A stretch of 64,000 nucleotides of DNA from CAYZJV01 sp964616275 (GTDB lineage Bacteria > Spirochaetota > Spirochaetia > Sphaerochaetales > Sphaerochaetaceae): positions 7,602 to 71,601 of the forward strand of contig CAZTUL010000001.1 in assembly GCA_964616275.1 (NCBI GenBank). Direction: 5' to 3'. The notes beneath the pieces are model-generated. The model ran no database searches. It was not told the origin of the DNA and was given only the letters and a program-made list of their open reading frames with translations. Within the stretch, counting starts at the first letter, position 1; each line of letters begins with the position of its first letter. This document shows positions 26,495 to 36,120 of this stretch, in pieces. The translations under genes and the position numbers were made by a program.

Positions 26495-27636
26495 GAACTA
26501 GAGTTCATTACCGAGTTGTAGCACTCATCATAGTCATTCTGGGAGTTTGCTCAGTGAGTGCATTCAGCGGTAGTTTCTCTCTTCAGGTTGGTGTAGATGG
26601 TTCTGCTCAACAAGTGTCGCAGAATTTAGCCGAAATTACTTATCGAGTGGTTGAAGAAGAGCTTGGGTGGAACTATAACTTCGATGCTCAGGCAACTCAG
26701 ATATTCTCAGTCAATGTGAGTGATATTCAAATTGATACCAACACCTTCAGTAATCGTATTCTCGTGCAGATGGAAATTACCTTCTCCTGGTTGGATTCAC
26801 AGTTTAACAAGAAGTCAGCGTTCCTTTTAGATACTCTGGAAGGGTGGGATAGTGAGTATGAACAACATCTTACGAGTATAATAAGGAAGAATGGGAAATC
26901 TCTTACTCTTCCCCAGGATAACGATGTAATCATTTCACAGGTGGACCATACAGGATATTGGACCACTTCCAGTTCAGATGTTTTCCCAATTGGTTCCCGA
27001 TATAGAGTGTATTCTGCAGATAACAGTGCAATTGCACTGCTTGAGGTCTCCGATACCTTCCAATATTCCTCTAGTGAACCTAACATGCAGGTGACTGAAT
27101 TAGTACCAGTGTGGAGTAGGCGCACCCTTGTGGAGGGGATGCCTCTTGAGCACGTTAAGCCTAATCTTTCTTTTGATATCTCGGTTCCCTTCTCTTTACA
27201 GCGTATTGGCTTTGTGCTTGGATCTACGCTGCCAATTCCTACGAGTCAATTCAGATTTCGTTCCGAAATCGATGTTTCCTATGTTATGTCAGAATCGGCG
27301 TATGAGATAATGGCACATGCCGGAATATCTAGACGAGTTTCACTTGGCGGTGTACGTACGACAATTGAAAGTCAAGGCTCATGGTGGACCAATATTCAGC
27401 TTGGAGTTCAGGTTTCTCTCGCAGCAGGGATTCTCGTTTCACATGCTGGAGATACTCGTTTTATGTATGGGGCAGACGTTGAATTGGAAATTGTTCATCA
27501 ATCACTTGCTCACTGGTATTGGGGCGTGACTGTGGGGTATACTTATACAACCTCAATTCAAGAAAGTATGTTCCTGCCAAGGCAGCATAACATTGACGGT
27601 ATTATCCTATCGCCGACCATTGGGTGGATATGGTAG
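26491..27636 (+). CDS. outer-membrane beta-barrel-like protein, unknown
   Basis: A 381-residue exported protein. The signal peptide (RTRVHYRVVALIIVILGVCSVSA) is reached only from the TTG at 26491, with GGGAG upstream and a 4-nt overlap with pepT; no ATG or GTG offers a better start. The N-terminal half (25-210) is a soluble domain. The C-terminal half shows alternating amphipathic strands (WTNIQLGVQVSLAAGILVS, WYWGVTVGYTYTTS) and ends in GWIW, the terminal aromatic typical of barrel proteins. No named family recognised. Confidence 0.65.
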   Translation: MRTRVHYRVVALIIVILGVCSVSAFSGSFSLQVGVDGSAQQVSQNLAEITYRVVEEELGWNYNFDAQATQIFSVNVSDIQIDTNTFSNRILVQMEITFSWLDSQFNKKSAFLLDTLEGWDSEYEQHLTSIIRKNGKSLTLPQDNDVIISQVDHTGYWTTSSSDVFPIGSRYRVYSADNSAIALLEVSDTFQYSSSEPNMQVTELVPVWSRRTLVEGMPLEHVKPNLSFDISVPFSLQRIGFVLGSTLPIPTSQFRFRSEIDVSYVMSESAYEIMAHAGISRRVSLGGVRTTIESQGSWWTNIQLGVQVSLAAGILVSHAGDTRFMYGADVELEIVHQSLAHWYWGVTVGYTYTTSIQESMFLPRQHNIDGIILSPTIGWIW

Positions 27637-27648
27637 ACTAGGGGAACC

Positions 27649-29097
27649 ATGAAAAAGAACGGGGCTTTACGGATTGCCATACAGAGTGGAGAAACTCATC
27701 TCTCGTCCCTTGGGATCTTGGTGCTGTTTCTTTTCCTTCTCCTGTTATTACCAAGTTGTTCCTCATTAAGCACCTGGGTCCGTTCAAATCTGGAAGGTGT
27801 TCCCGTGTGGGTGTATGAGCCACAGATATCTCGAAACCAGACAGCCTTTGTCGGTCAGGGAACTGCAGAAAATGAGACGCGTGCCCGCGTACTCAGTTAT
27901 GAATCTGTACTCTTACAGCTTTCTAGTTACATTGGCCGAGATGTCACCGGTCAGCATATAGCAGAATTGTCTTCACGCGATGCAATCGATGCATTTCGGT
28001 TGAGAGTCACCCAAGAATTTGTAAAGAATGATTCTGGCCGGATTACCGTCTACTTTCTTGCTGTAGCCGATAATTCTGTGTTGGAACAAGCTAGAACTGA
28101 AGCTGAAGTGCAATTGGTTCAACAGGTACAACAGATGAATCGGTTAAATGGAGAAGCTGCCCAGGCTATCCGTAACAACCAGGATACGGTGGCAGCAAAT
28201 CTGTATATACGTATCGCAGTAATTGCCTCTTCACTTCCGGTAGATAGGGGAGAGAAGCAATTTAGTGATGCCATAGATCAGTTGCGAACAATCCTCAGAA
28301 GACTTACTATTTCGGTATCTCAGGGGAATCCTGCTATACCGACTACACAGGTAATCGTACGACGAGGAACTCATGCACTCTCGCCACGGGTTGCAGGTGC
28401 TCAGGTTGCTGCATACTCGGAAGCACGAGATGGCTTGGGTTCCAGTTATAGGGATAAACAGAGGTTCGTAACCGATACGTCTGGACAATTCTTGTATACA
28501 TCAAATAATCCTACGTTAGCAAAAAGTGGTACGCTCGAGTTTATGGTCGATTTTGAAAAAGAGTTAGAGCCGTTACGTACTGTAGATGCAGATATTTACG
28601 ATGAAATGGTAGAACTCCTGAAGAATAAAGTGGTTACGTATCCGTATGAGCGAGTTTCGCTTATGGCCAACCAGAAATTGGTAATTGTGATCTCGGAATA
28701 TTCGATGCAGGGGGAATTGCTCGTATCTACAGCTGCTGGAGCTTCTCTTGCTGCTGAGTTGGAAAAAGACGGTATTGTCTTTGACATTGCACAGATGCCG
28801 AGTATTGATACCGACGATGATCTCATTGCTGCACTTCAACAGAGGTTTCCGAATTATACTGCTATTATGTATGGAAATGTTGGGATATCTCATATGAATA
28901 GTACACAAAGTGGGGAAGTAATCACTGTTACAGGGGAAACTCTGGTATGTAATCTTACTCGAGGTACTGTTGTGGGTCGTACAGGCTCGGTGAAAGCTCA
29001 TGCTGTAGCAGAAACAGTTGAGGAGGCTCGTTCAAAGGCCTTCAGTCAATTTGGTGCAATCACTGCTTCATTGCTTGGAAGATATCTCTATAGATGA
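27649..29097 (+). CDS. LPP20-like lipoprotein
   Basis: A 482-residue exported lipoprotein. A 20-residue polar N-terminus precedes a hydrophobic stretch ending LLPSC (Cys37), a relaxed lipobox. Residues about 45-150 resemble the LPP20 domain (VGQGTAENETRARVLSYESVLLQL). A middle beta domain (about 230-310) is followed by a C-terminal part (about 330-480) resembling CsgG/TolB-N-type modules. AGGGGA precedes the ATG, 12 nt after the barrel gene. The pair is probably localised together at the outer membrane. The exact role is unknown. Confidence 0.65.
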   Translation: MKKNGALRIAIQSGETHLSSLGILVLFLFLLLLLPSCSSLSTWVRSNLEGVPVWVYEPQISRNQTAFVGQGTAENETRARVLSYESVLLQLSSYIGRDVTGQHIAELSSRDAIDAFRLRVTQEFVKNDSGRITVYFLAVADNSVLEQARTEAEVQLVQQVQQMNRLNGEAAQAIRNNQDTVAANLYIRIAVIASSLPVDRGEKQFSDAIDQLRTILRRLTISVSQGNPAIPTTQVIVRRGTHALSPRVAGAQVAAYSEARDGLGSSYRDKQRFVTDTSGQFLYTSNNPTLAKSGTLEFMVDFEKELEPLRTVDADIYDEMVELLKNKVVTYPYERVSLMANQKLVIVISEYSMQGELLVSTAAGASLAAELEKDGIVFDIAQMPSIDTDDDLIAALQQRFPNYTAIMYGNVGISHMNSTQSGEVITVTGETLVCNLTRGTVVGRTGSVKAHAVAETVEEARSKAFSQFGAITASLLGRYLYR

Positions 29098-29858
29098 TTC
29101 TCACTTTCCATGAAGATTCCGGGGTTGTTTGTAATTATTCCATCGATTCCCCAGTCAATTATCCGCCTTGCAGTATCCTGGTTGTCTATCGTCCAGCCGA
29201 TTATCGGGTACTGAAGAGTTGATTTGAAATGCCCTATTGTCTTCGGCGTAATCAGTGAAACATCTGGCTTCATAATAGTGCACTGTGAAATATGACGACC
29301 CCAACCGTGCTGAAGAAATCGGGGAACTTCTGGAGATTCGCTATAAATGGTTCCGGTTGGTAGGCTGTGGTTGCTTACCCGATTGAATTGCCTTATAGCG
29401 AAAGGATTGAATGAAGAGACCATGCAAACCGATTCCAAGTGGTAGGATTGTATAAGATTCCAGGTTTTGAGAGCCAATCCGGTATTGTGTATCAATTCCT
29501 GTTTTAGCTCAATGTCATAATGAAATGAGGTGCCAAATGCATTAAAAACCTCTTCAAGAAGGGGGATAGTGGCCCCAGAGAATTTGTCGGAGAAATGAAT
29601 TCCTGCATTAATCGAGCGTAATTCTGCGAACGTCAATGATTCAACATGCCCAGGGATACCAGCAATCCGTTCTACATTATGGTCATGTATTACTACGAGT
29701 TCCCCACTTTTACAAAGATGAACATCAAGCTCAATACCAAAAACACCACGGTCTGCACACAGTTGGAATGACTCCATGGTGTTCTCTGGAGCAAGAGATG
29801 CATACCCCCGATGCCCAAAAATCAAAGGTCTCGGTTCTCCCGGGAAAAGCGGTTCCAT
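29088..29858 (-). CDS. glycerophosphodiester phosphodiesterase
   Basis: A 256-residue cytoplasmic-type GDPD that cleaves glycerophosphodiesters to glycerol-3-phosphate and an alcohol. The catalytic histidine is in FGHRGYASLAPENT, the metal-binding GIELDVH stretch follows, and the second histidine is in VVIHDHNVER. There is no signal peptide. It lies 12 nt after nfo and probably shares its transcript. The product could feed the same glycerol metabolism as the nearby glycerol kinase. The end overlaps the convergent lipoprotein gene by 10 bp. Confidence 0.92.
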   Translation of the reverse strand: MEPLFPGEPRPLIFGHRGYASLAPENTMESFQLCADRGVFGIELDVHLCKSGELVVIHDHNVERIAGIPGHVESLTFAELRSINAGIHFSDKFSGATIPLLEEVFNAFGTSFHYDIELKQELIHNTGLALKTWNLIQSYHLESVCMVSSFNPFAIRQFNRVSNHSLPTGTIYSESPEVPRFLQHGWGRHISQCTIMKPDVSLITPKTIGHFKSTLQYPIIGWTIDNQDTARRIIDWGIDGIITNNPGIFMESENHL

Positions 29859-29870
29859 CAGGAGCCTCTC

Positions 29871-30713
29871 TTACACGGCATAACTGCGTAACAGTTCAAT
29901 TTCTTGGTTCCATTTTTCTGGATCGGTCGTTTCCAGTATGATAGGAATTCCTTCAAATCGCTTATCGGCCATCATCGCTTTAAATGGTTCGAGTCCCAAA
30001 TTCCCTTCACCAAGCGGTGCATGCCGGTCTACGTGGCTATCATACTCGCTTTTTGCATCATTTACATGCATGCCCATGAGACGATTGAATCCAATAATTC
30101 GATCAAAGTCCTCCATAACCGATGCAAACGATTCTTGAGTTCTAATATCGTACCCTGCAGCAAAAATGTGGCAGGTGTCGATACATATCCCTATACGATC
30201 TTTATACACAGATCTCTCAATAATTCTTGCGAGTTCTTCGAACGTTCTTCCCAGTGCCGATCCTTGACCGGCGGTAGTTTCTATGACGGCGTACACTCCT
30301 GTGGTTGCAGCGAGAGCTTCATCGATTCCCTCTGAGATAAGTTTCATGCAATCATCGGGATCTATCTGTTTCAAGTGAGCTCCTGGGTGGAAATTGAGCC
30401 TATCGAGTCCTAATTGTTCCACGCGTTGCATTTCATCAATAAATGCATTTACGCTTATACGACGCTTTTGATTATCCGGATTTCCCAGGTTTATGAGATA
30501 TCCATCGTGTGGAAGAACCTGTGAAGCGGTGAAACCTGCATCGTTCATGGCCTCTTTAAATTGTGAAATCTGTTCATCAGTGAGAGGAGGGACTTTCCAT
30601 TGTTTCTGATTTTTTGTGAACAAAGCAAAGGCATTTGCCCCAATTGAACGTGCGTTCTCTACTGCGTTGTGAACTCCTCCAGCAGCACTCACATGTGCTC
30701 CAATATAATGCAT
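29871..30713 (-). CDS. nfo: endonuclease IV (AP endonuclease)
   Basis: A zinc-dependent apurinic/apyrimidinic endonuclease for base-excision repair. The sequence begins YIGAHVSAAGG, and the metal-binding stretches LNFHPGAH, AVIETTAGQGS, GICIDTCHIFAAGYD, MHVNDAKSEYDSHVDRH and ILETTDP are all present. The 280 residues match the family. The start at 30713 has GGGAGGAG 6 nt upstream; in-frame codons further upstream lack one. Confidence 0.96.
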   Translation of the reverse strand: MHYIGAHVSAAGGVHNAVENARSIGANAFALFTKNQKQWKVPPLTDEQISQFKEAMNDAGFTASQVLPHDGYLINLGNPDNQKRRISVNAFIDEMQRVEQLGLDRLNFHPGAHLKQIDPDDCMKLISEGIDEALAATTGVYAVIETTAGQGSALGRTFEELARIIERSVYKDRIGICIDTCHIFAAGYDIRTQESFASVMEDFDRIIGFNRLMGMHVNDAKSEYDSHVDRHAPLGEGNLGLEPFKAMMADKRFEGIPIILETTDPEKWNQEIELLRSYAV

Positions 30714-30816
30714 AGCAACTCCTCCCATACTCCTGAAGGTACGTAAGAAGCGATGGGTTGTCAATCCAATCACCTCGTGATACCTTCTCTGAGTGTCGTA
30801 ATGACAGGAGGTGTTC

Positions 30817-33800
30817 GTGAGTATAGACGAAGCAAATTCTCGTAAGGCTTTTATGCCGGGCGACGAAATTCACGGGTTTATCCTTGAGTCAATCGATGTG
30901 CTTGATGATTATAACGGTTACGGTTATTTTTTCAGGCACCGTATGTCGGGGATGGAAGTCTATCATGTTGCAAATGACGACAGTGAAAATTTCTTTGGGT
31001 TTATTTTTAAAACCCCTCCTGTGAATGACTGTGGAACGCCTCACATTATTGAGCATTGCCTGTTAGCTGGATCCAAACGATATCCTGTTCGCGATCCATT
31101 TATGTCACTTCTCAAGGGAAGTGCAAATACCTTCATGAATGCAATGACCTATCCCGATTACACGGTCTATCCTGCTGCTTCACCGCTTGAGAAGGATTTT
31201 AATCACCTTTTTGCAGTCTATGCCGATGCTGTGTTTAATCCACTTCTCCGTGAGGAGACCTTTTGGCAGGAGGGCGTACGGATAACTGCAGATGAAGAGG
31301 GCTCTTTGCGATTCGATGGAGTGGTCTTCAATGAAATGCTTGGAGAGCTCTCTGATCACGATTCCATTGTAGGACGCCAGAGTATTCGCAGTCTCTATCC
31401 GGATACTCCCTACTTCTTTGAATCGGGAGGCGATCCCGCTCACATTATCACCCTGAACTATCAACAATTTGCCGGGTTTTATGCATCTCATTATCAACCG
31501 TCAAACTGCAAACTTTTTCTCTATGGAAACCAGGATGTCACCGAACGACTCTCGCTATTGGAGAACCTGTATATATCTGATAGTTCCTATATGAACGGCT
31601 GTGGACCTACCCCAATTGCGAAGAGCTGGACAAAACCGAAAACCGTAGTGGCTACTAGTCCAGCAAATGAGGATTCACAGCAGGAGCAAGATGCATCAGT
31701 AGTGGTGAGTTGGGCAACGAGCCTCGTGGAAGATCCCATTGAGGTTCTCACGTTAACTACGCTGGTCGATATCTTATTAGGAAATCCTGGAGCTCCACTT
31801 TACAAAGCAATCATTGATTCACATCTGTCGAAGGATATTTCTCAAGTCAGTGGAATGGATACCAGTTTCAGGCAGATGCCCTTCACCGTAGGATTCAAGG
31901 GGATAGACCCCGCTCGGGCACAGGAAGCTCAGCAGTTGGTACTCGATACACTGACTCGTATTGTTGAGCAGGGGATACCGCGTTCACTTACAGAAAATGC
32001 TATCAAACGGCAAGAGTTTCAACTCTTGGAAATTACTGGTGATTCTCCCATTGGTCTTCGAGCCATGAGTAGGGCTACGCGAGGCTGGCTTCAGGGTCTT
32101 GCACCACATGTAACCGTTGGTATCAAAGCTGCTCTTGAGAAGTTGAAGCAATTAGTTGCAGAGGCATCGCGGCAAGATGGAGAGCTGTTTGCTAAAAATG
32201 GATCAACAGATGGATCCTGCGGATATTTTGAGCAGTGGATTCGTAAGCACCTGCTCGATAACCCTCATCGGTGCCTCTTAATTGTTAAACCAAGCAAGGA
32301 ACATAACCAACAATTGGAAGAGGCTATCAACCAGCGACTTGCAGCAGTTAAAGAATCGTTGGGGAAAGAAGGAGTTGCTCCACTTCAAGCCAGTACACAT
32401 CGGTTCGAGGATTTCGAAGCACTGCAGGATACTCCAGAGGCTAAAGCGACAATACCTGTGCTTACCAAAGAAGATTTGCCTGAAACCATTCGAAGCCTCC
32501 CTCAACAGCTTGAGAGTATCGCTGGCGTTCCAGTGTATCTTCAGGATATGCCCTCACATGGCATTGTATATACCGATGGAATGTTCTCTGTGGACGATTT
32601 GAGCGATGACGAACATCTGTTACTTCCGCTCTATACACGATTGCTCCATATGACGGGAGTTTCCGGAGTTCCTTACCATGAAATGGCAGTTCGAATTCGG
32701 CAGAATATGGGGGGGCTCTATTTTTTCCTGGAAAATTCATCGATTCTGCATGGCCATAATGCATCCCGTTCTCATCTTGTTTTTCGCATGAAATGTTTAG
32801 AGAGAGACCACGAACATGCTCTTGAGATTCTTTCTGATATTCTCAGGCATGCTGAAGTCGCAGATACTGAGCGGATTGAAGCTGTGATACATGATTTAAT
32901 AAGTGATTTTGAATCGAATGTACCAAGTTCAGGACAGCTGTATGCTTCACAACGAGCTTCTGCTCATTTTTCTTCCGTCCTTCGTCAGAATGAGTTATGG
33001 AATGGAATAGATCAATGGCTCTACCTTGCACAGCTTGACATCAAACAACCCCAAACCATCTCAAAAATCGGCGAAGCCCTAATCTCGTTGCAGAAGAAGC
33101 TTGTCGATCGTGATCGGTTGAGTCTTCATGTATGTACCGATGCTGAGCTTCTTAGTACGATGGAATCTCGTGTGAATGTGTTCGCTGAGAGCTTCACTCC
33201 TTCAACGGGAATCTTTAGAAGTGAAATAGAACAAGAGGCTCCCCCAGATGGTGACAAAGCCTCCTCATTCATGGAGGTATACACAATTCCCTCCTCGGTG
33301 AGTTACAGTGCCCTTGTGTGCAGAGCTGCTGAAGCAGTTTCTTCACTCCAAGTTCACCAGTCAATTCTTACCCATATTCTTACAACAAATCATCTTTGGG
33401 AACAGGTTCGCGGTATAGGGGGTGCATATGGAGTGAGTGCACATATCGATATGCTCGAAAGTCTCTGCATCTTCAGTAGTTATCGTGACCCTCGAATTGA
33501 AGGAACTCTTGGTGATTTCATCAATGTGCTGGACGATGTTATCGATAATGGAATATCACAGGAACTGGTGGATGCAGCAATTGTCTCTATAATCAGTAGA
33601 GAGTTAAAACCACTCTACCCGAAGAATGCTTCGATTATTGCTTTCCGTAGAGCGTTGTATGGAATTACAGACTCATTCCGTGCTGAGCGAAGAGCCTGGA
33701 CACTTGAGGCAACGGTCGATGATATTCGCGAAGCTGCACGAGCACTACGACAATCTGCAATGGATTATTCCGCTGTCGCAGTTGTTTCGGGCCAGGAGCT

Positions 33801-33864
33801 ATTTATAAGGGAATCCTCTGTGAGTGAACGCCTTAAAGTGGAGCCTATTAAACTTCCGGTGTAG
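30817..33864 (+). CDS. M16C zinc metallopeptidase (PreP-like)
   Basis: A 1015-residue two-halved peptidase of the presequence-protease family, which degrades short unstructured peptides in a closed chamber. The inverted zinc motif H-x2-E-H is His76-Glu79-His80 (TPHIIEH), with the downstream acidic ligand in NEMLGELS near residue 178. The stretch ANTFMNAMTYPDYTVYP is characteristic of M16C. There is no signal peptide, so it acts in the cytoplasm. The GTG at 30817 has GGAGG 5 nt upstream and is preferred over a GTG at 30811. It is divergent from nfo. Confidence 0.93.
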   Translation: MSIDEANSRKAFMPGDEIHGFILESIDVLDDYNGYGYFFRHRMSGMEVYHVANDDSENFFGFIFKTPPVNDCGTPHIIEHCLLAGSKRYPVRDPFMSLLKGSANTFMNAMTYPDYTVYPAASPLEKDFNHLFAVYADAVFNPLLREETFWQEGVRITADEEGSLRFDGVVFNEMLGELSDHDSIVGRQSIRSLYPDTPYFFESGGDPAHIITLNYQQFAGFYASHYQPSNCKLFLYGNQDVTERLSLLENLYISDSSYMNGCGPTPIAKSWTKPKTVVATSPANEDSQQEQDASVVVSWATSLVEDPIEVLTLTTLVDILLGNPGAPLYKAIIDSHLSKDISQVSGMDTSFRQMPFTVGFKGIDPARAQEAQQLVLDTLTRIVEQGIPRSLTENAIKRQEFQLLEITGDSPIGLRAMSRATRGWLQGLAPHVTVGIKAALEKLKQLVAEASRQDGELFAKNGSTDGSCGYFEQWIRKHLLDNPHRCLLIVKPSKEHNQQLEEAINQRLAAVKESLGKEGVAPLQASTHRFEDFEALQDTPEAKATIPVLTKEDLPETIRSLPQQLESIAGVPVYLQDMPSHGIVYTDGMFSVDDLSDDEHLLLPLYTRLLHMTGVSGVPYHEMAVRIRQNMGGLYFFLENSSILHGHNASRSHLVFRMKCLERDHEHALEILSDILRHAEVADTERIEAVIHDLISDFESNVPSSGQLYASQRASAHFSSVLRQNELWNGIDQWLYLAQLDIKQPQTISKIGEALISLQKKLVDRDRLSLHVCTDAELLSTMESRVNVFAESFTPSTGIFRSEIEQEAPPDGDKASSFMEVYTIPSSVSYSALVCRAAEAVSSLQVHQSILTHILTTNHLWEQVRGIGGAYGVSAHIDMLESLCIFSSYRDPRIEGTLGDFINVLDDVIDNGISQELVDAAIVSIISRELKPLYPKNASIIAFRRALYGITDSFRAERRAWTLEATVDDIREAARALRQSAMDYSAVAVVSGQELFIRESSVSERLKVEPIKLPV

Positions 33865-35197
33865 ATGAACCTTGCTGAGGCACTACTTCACCCCATACTT
33901 TGGCAAGATGGTTTAATCCGTGAGGGTCTTTCATTTTCAGTACCATACATCTTCTGATGCTTACATTACCCCGAGCGATATCTTCAGCGAGAGCCCTACA
34001 GGTAGGGCTGCCGCATAATCCACAATCAATACCCGGCAATACAGCGGTGATTTGTCGAACCTTTTCCATCTTCTTCAGTGCTAGCGTCATGTCCTGATCA
34101 AGTTGAAGTGAATGCTTTGCAACAATTCTATCCACCTTCAGATTATGGATGAGCGAATCACTCACCGAGAGAATGGCACGTTTTGCTGCATCATCAAGCT
34201 CTTGAGGAAGTGTATGTGCATGATGCTTTATTCTCTCTGTTGCAAGGAATCTGTTGCGGGGAGTCAATACACCACCAGTACAGCCGGTATCACAAGCACG
34301 AAGTTCTAGGAAGTCGAGGTTCTGGTGACGCTCATCTTCAACAATTTCTAAAAATTCAATCACATTATGGATTTCATCTATGGAGAGAGTTCGACCTTGC
34401 ATACTGCCACTCTCTCCTTTGGTTAGACTCCAGAGGAATGCACCGTGCGTAATCGTTGGCTGCTCCCATTTCCGAGGAGTTCCCATGGGTCGATTTGGAC
34501 GTTGAGCGAGATATGATTGTATAAGATTGAATAATGAATCGAGGTTGAGTCCCCCCTGAATCAGGCCTTCAGTAGCCGATCCCGGAGTCTTGATCTGTGC
34601 ATACTTTGCAGCACAAGGAGTAATGTAGAACACCCCGATGCTTTGAGAATCAATTCCAGATTTTTCCAGCATTGTCCGAGCGTACAAAGCGGAAATCTGA
34701 GCTGGGGTTCGCATCAGGTTTACATTGGCTAATAACGTTGGGTATCGAAGCTGGATAAGGCGAACCACTGCTGGGCAGTAGGAAGAGACCACTGGATGAG
34801 CATCGGCATAGACACTAATCCTGTTTCCCAGAGTGCGTAGGATATCGACTCCGAATTCAGCATAGTAGATGTGGGTGAATCCGATATAATGCAGAGCATC
34901 AATCATATCATCTTCAGAGACGGTGTCATCGAACTGGCCGATCATGAGTGATGGTACAATAGCAACCCGATGCTGGTATTCAAAAATCTGATTAAGATCA
35001 CTTTGTTCAATAACTATTGCGTCGTGGGGGCAGGCATCCATACATTGACCGCAATCAACACATCGTTCAGGGTCGACCTGAGCTTTTCCGCCAGTAATGC
35101 GAATTGCCTCGGTGGGACATCGCTTCATGCAGTGAGTACACCCTTTGCAGAGTTCTTTACTGACTGTGAGTGTGTGGTGAAAAGGTTGATCATGCAT
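33848..35197 (-). CDS. [FeFe]-hydrogenase-like iron-sulfur protein, sensory type
   Basis: A 449-residue multi-cluster protein. Residues 17-27 and 46-56 are two [4Fe-4S] ferredoxin motifs (C-x2-C-x2-C-x3-C). The middle has the H-cluster folds: SSYCP (Cys141), TPCAAK (Cys195) and ACDTGCTGG (Cys302, Cys306), so the four cluster-holding cysteines remain. The proton-transfer cysteine of the usual SCCP motif is Tyr140. Residues 392-417 form a C-terminal Fe-S domain (C-x2-C-x4-C-x16-C). This change and the two partner genes fit a hydrogen or redox sensor better than a working hydrogenase. The start overlaps the HATPase gene by 8 nt. Confidence 0.8.
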   Translation of the reverse strand: MHDQPFHHTLTVSKELCKGCTHCMKRCPTEAIRITGGKAQVDPERCVDCGQCMDACPHDAIVIEQSDLNQIFEYQHRVAIVPSLMIGQFDDTVSEDDMIDALHYIGFTHIYYAEFGVDILRTLGNRISVYADAHPVVSSYCPAVVRLIQLRYPTLLANVNLMRTPAQISALYARTMLEKSGIDSQSIGVFYITPCAAKYAQIKTPGSATEGLIQGGLNLDSLFNLIQSYLAQRPNRPMGTPRKWEQPTITHGAFLWSLTKGESGSMQGRTLSIDEIHNVIEFLEIVEDERHQNLDFLELRACDTGCTGGVLTPRNRFLATERIKHHAHTLPQELDDAAKRAILSVSDSLIHNLKVDRIVAKHSLQLDQDMTLALKKMEKVRQITAVLPGIDCGLCGSPTCRALAEDIARGNVSIRRCMVLKMKDPHGLNHLAKVWGEVVPQQGSSTPEV

Positions 35198-35621
35198 GAT
35201 GAGCCCCTTCTACCAGCGAGAAATGCATGTAAATGTTTGTGGGTTGGTTTGCCCCGGTATCAATGGTAAGGGTATCTGCATTCTTTCGGATATTTGAGAG
35301 TCCCATACCTGCTCCAAATCCCATCTCTCGAACCTCGGGAGTTGCAGTTGAATACCCTTCGGTCATAGCAAGGTCCAGATTTGGAATACCGGGACCGGTA
35401 TCGGCAACAACAACATCAACAGTCTCTGGGTCTATTTCACAGCTGATGGTTCCGCCGTATGAGTGTGCCACGACGTTTACTTCAGCTTCATAGAGAGCAA
35501 CGATAATCCGCTTTACATCCTGCGGTGCAATTCCCAGTTGTTTCATAAGGCTTTTAACTGTACTGGAAACATTTCCTGCATTAGAGAAATCGCCGGCTTT
35601 TACTTCGTAGGAGACATGCAT
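35190..35621 (-). CDS. HATPase / anti-sigma-factor-like (RsbW-type) protein
   Basis: A 143-residue GHKL ATP-binding domain without a phospho-acceptor histidine, like serine kinases RsbW and SpoIIAB. The N box is EAEVNVVAHS, G1 is DTGPGIP and G2 is GFGAGMGLSNI. It sits between a DRTGG-domain gene and the hydrogenase-like gene, a set seen in fermentative anaerobes beside [FeFe] hydrogenases. It would phosphorylate or bind a partner in response to the redox protein; no partner is visible here. Confidence 0.85.
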   Translation of the reverse strand: MHVSYEVKAGDFSNAGNVSSTVKSLMKQLGIAPQDVKRIIVALYEAEVNVVAHSYGGTISCEIDPETVDVVVADTGPGIPNLDLAMTEGYSTATPEVREMGFGAGMGLSNIRKNADTLTIDTGANQPTNIYMHFSLVEGAHHA

Positions 35622-35632
35622 ACGGAGCCTCC

Positions 35633-35977
35633 TTAGTAGACCGGTTTTAAACCATGCGAGAAGAGAAGACCACTTGCACGAAACATGGAATATGGTGTGG
35701 TGATAATGGTAATATTATGTTCTTTTGCAAGGTCAACCATCGTCTTTGTGGGTTTTTTATTACGCACAAAAAGAATCTGAAGAATGTCGGACATCTCAGC
35801 GGTACGAATAGCCTGATTATTCGACAGCCCGGTAATAAGGAGAATATCATCCTCAAGCAGGGTAAGCACATCACTCATAAGATCTGATGCAAAACCGAGC
35901 TGGACAACTCTCGTTAACGATTCTTCTCCGCATAAGACGGTTCCGTCCACTACTTCGACCACTTCCTGTAACGTCAT
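35633..35977 (-). CDS. DRTGG-domain protein
   Basis: A 114-residue protein with the DRTGG fold, also found as a regulatory domain in some phosphotransacetylases. It has VVDGTVLCGEE near the N-terminus and an alternating helix/strand pattern to the end. The ATG has AAGGAG upstream, and a TATACT -10 box lies further upstream. It is the first gene of the DRTGG-HATPase-hydrogenase-like operon and is divergent from glpK. The function is probably ligand sensing. Confidence 0.75.
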   Translation of the reverse strand: MTLQEVVEVVDGTVLCGEESLTRVVQLGFASDLMSDVLTLLEDDILLITGLSNNQAIRTAEMSDILQILFVRNKKPTKTMVDLAKEHNITIITTPYSMFRASGLLFSHGLKPVY

Positions 35978-36120
35978 ATGTGCTCCTTGGCAAAAAGTAT
36001 ATCATGCTATAGCACGAATGTGTCAAACTACATCAATTTCTCCATAGTAAATTACTTGTGGCAGGTTTTTCTGTTTCCCGATATACTGTAGCATGACGTT
36101 CATGTTGTGAGGAGGGTTTT

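Noticed and set aside
33848..35197. A normal catalytic [FeFe] hydrogenase
   Set aside because: The proton-transfer cysteine is replaced by Tyr140 and the neighbours are signalling proteins rather than electron-transfer subunits.
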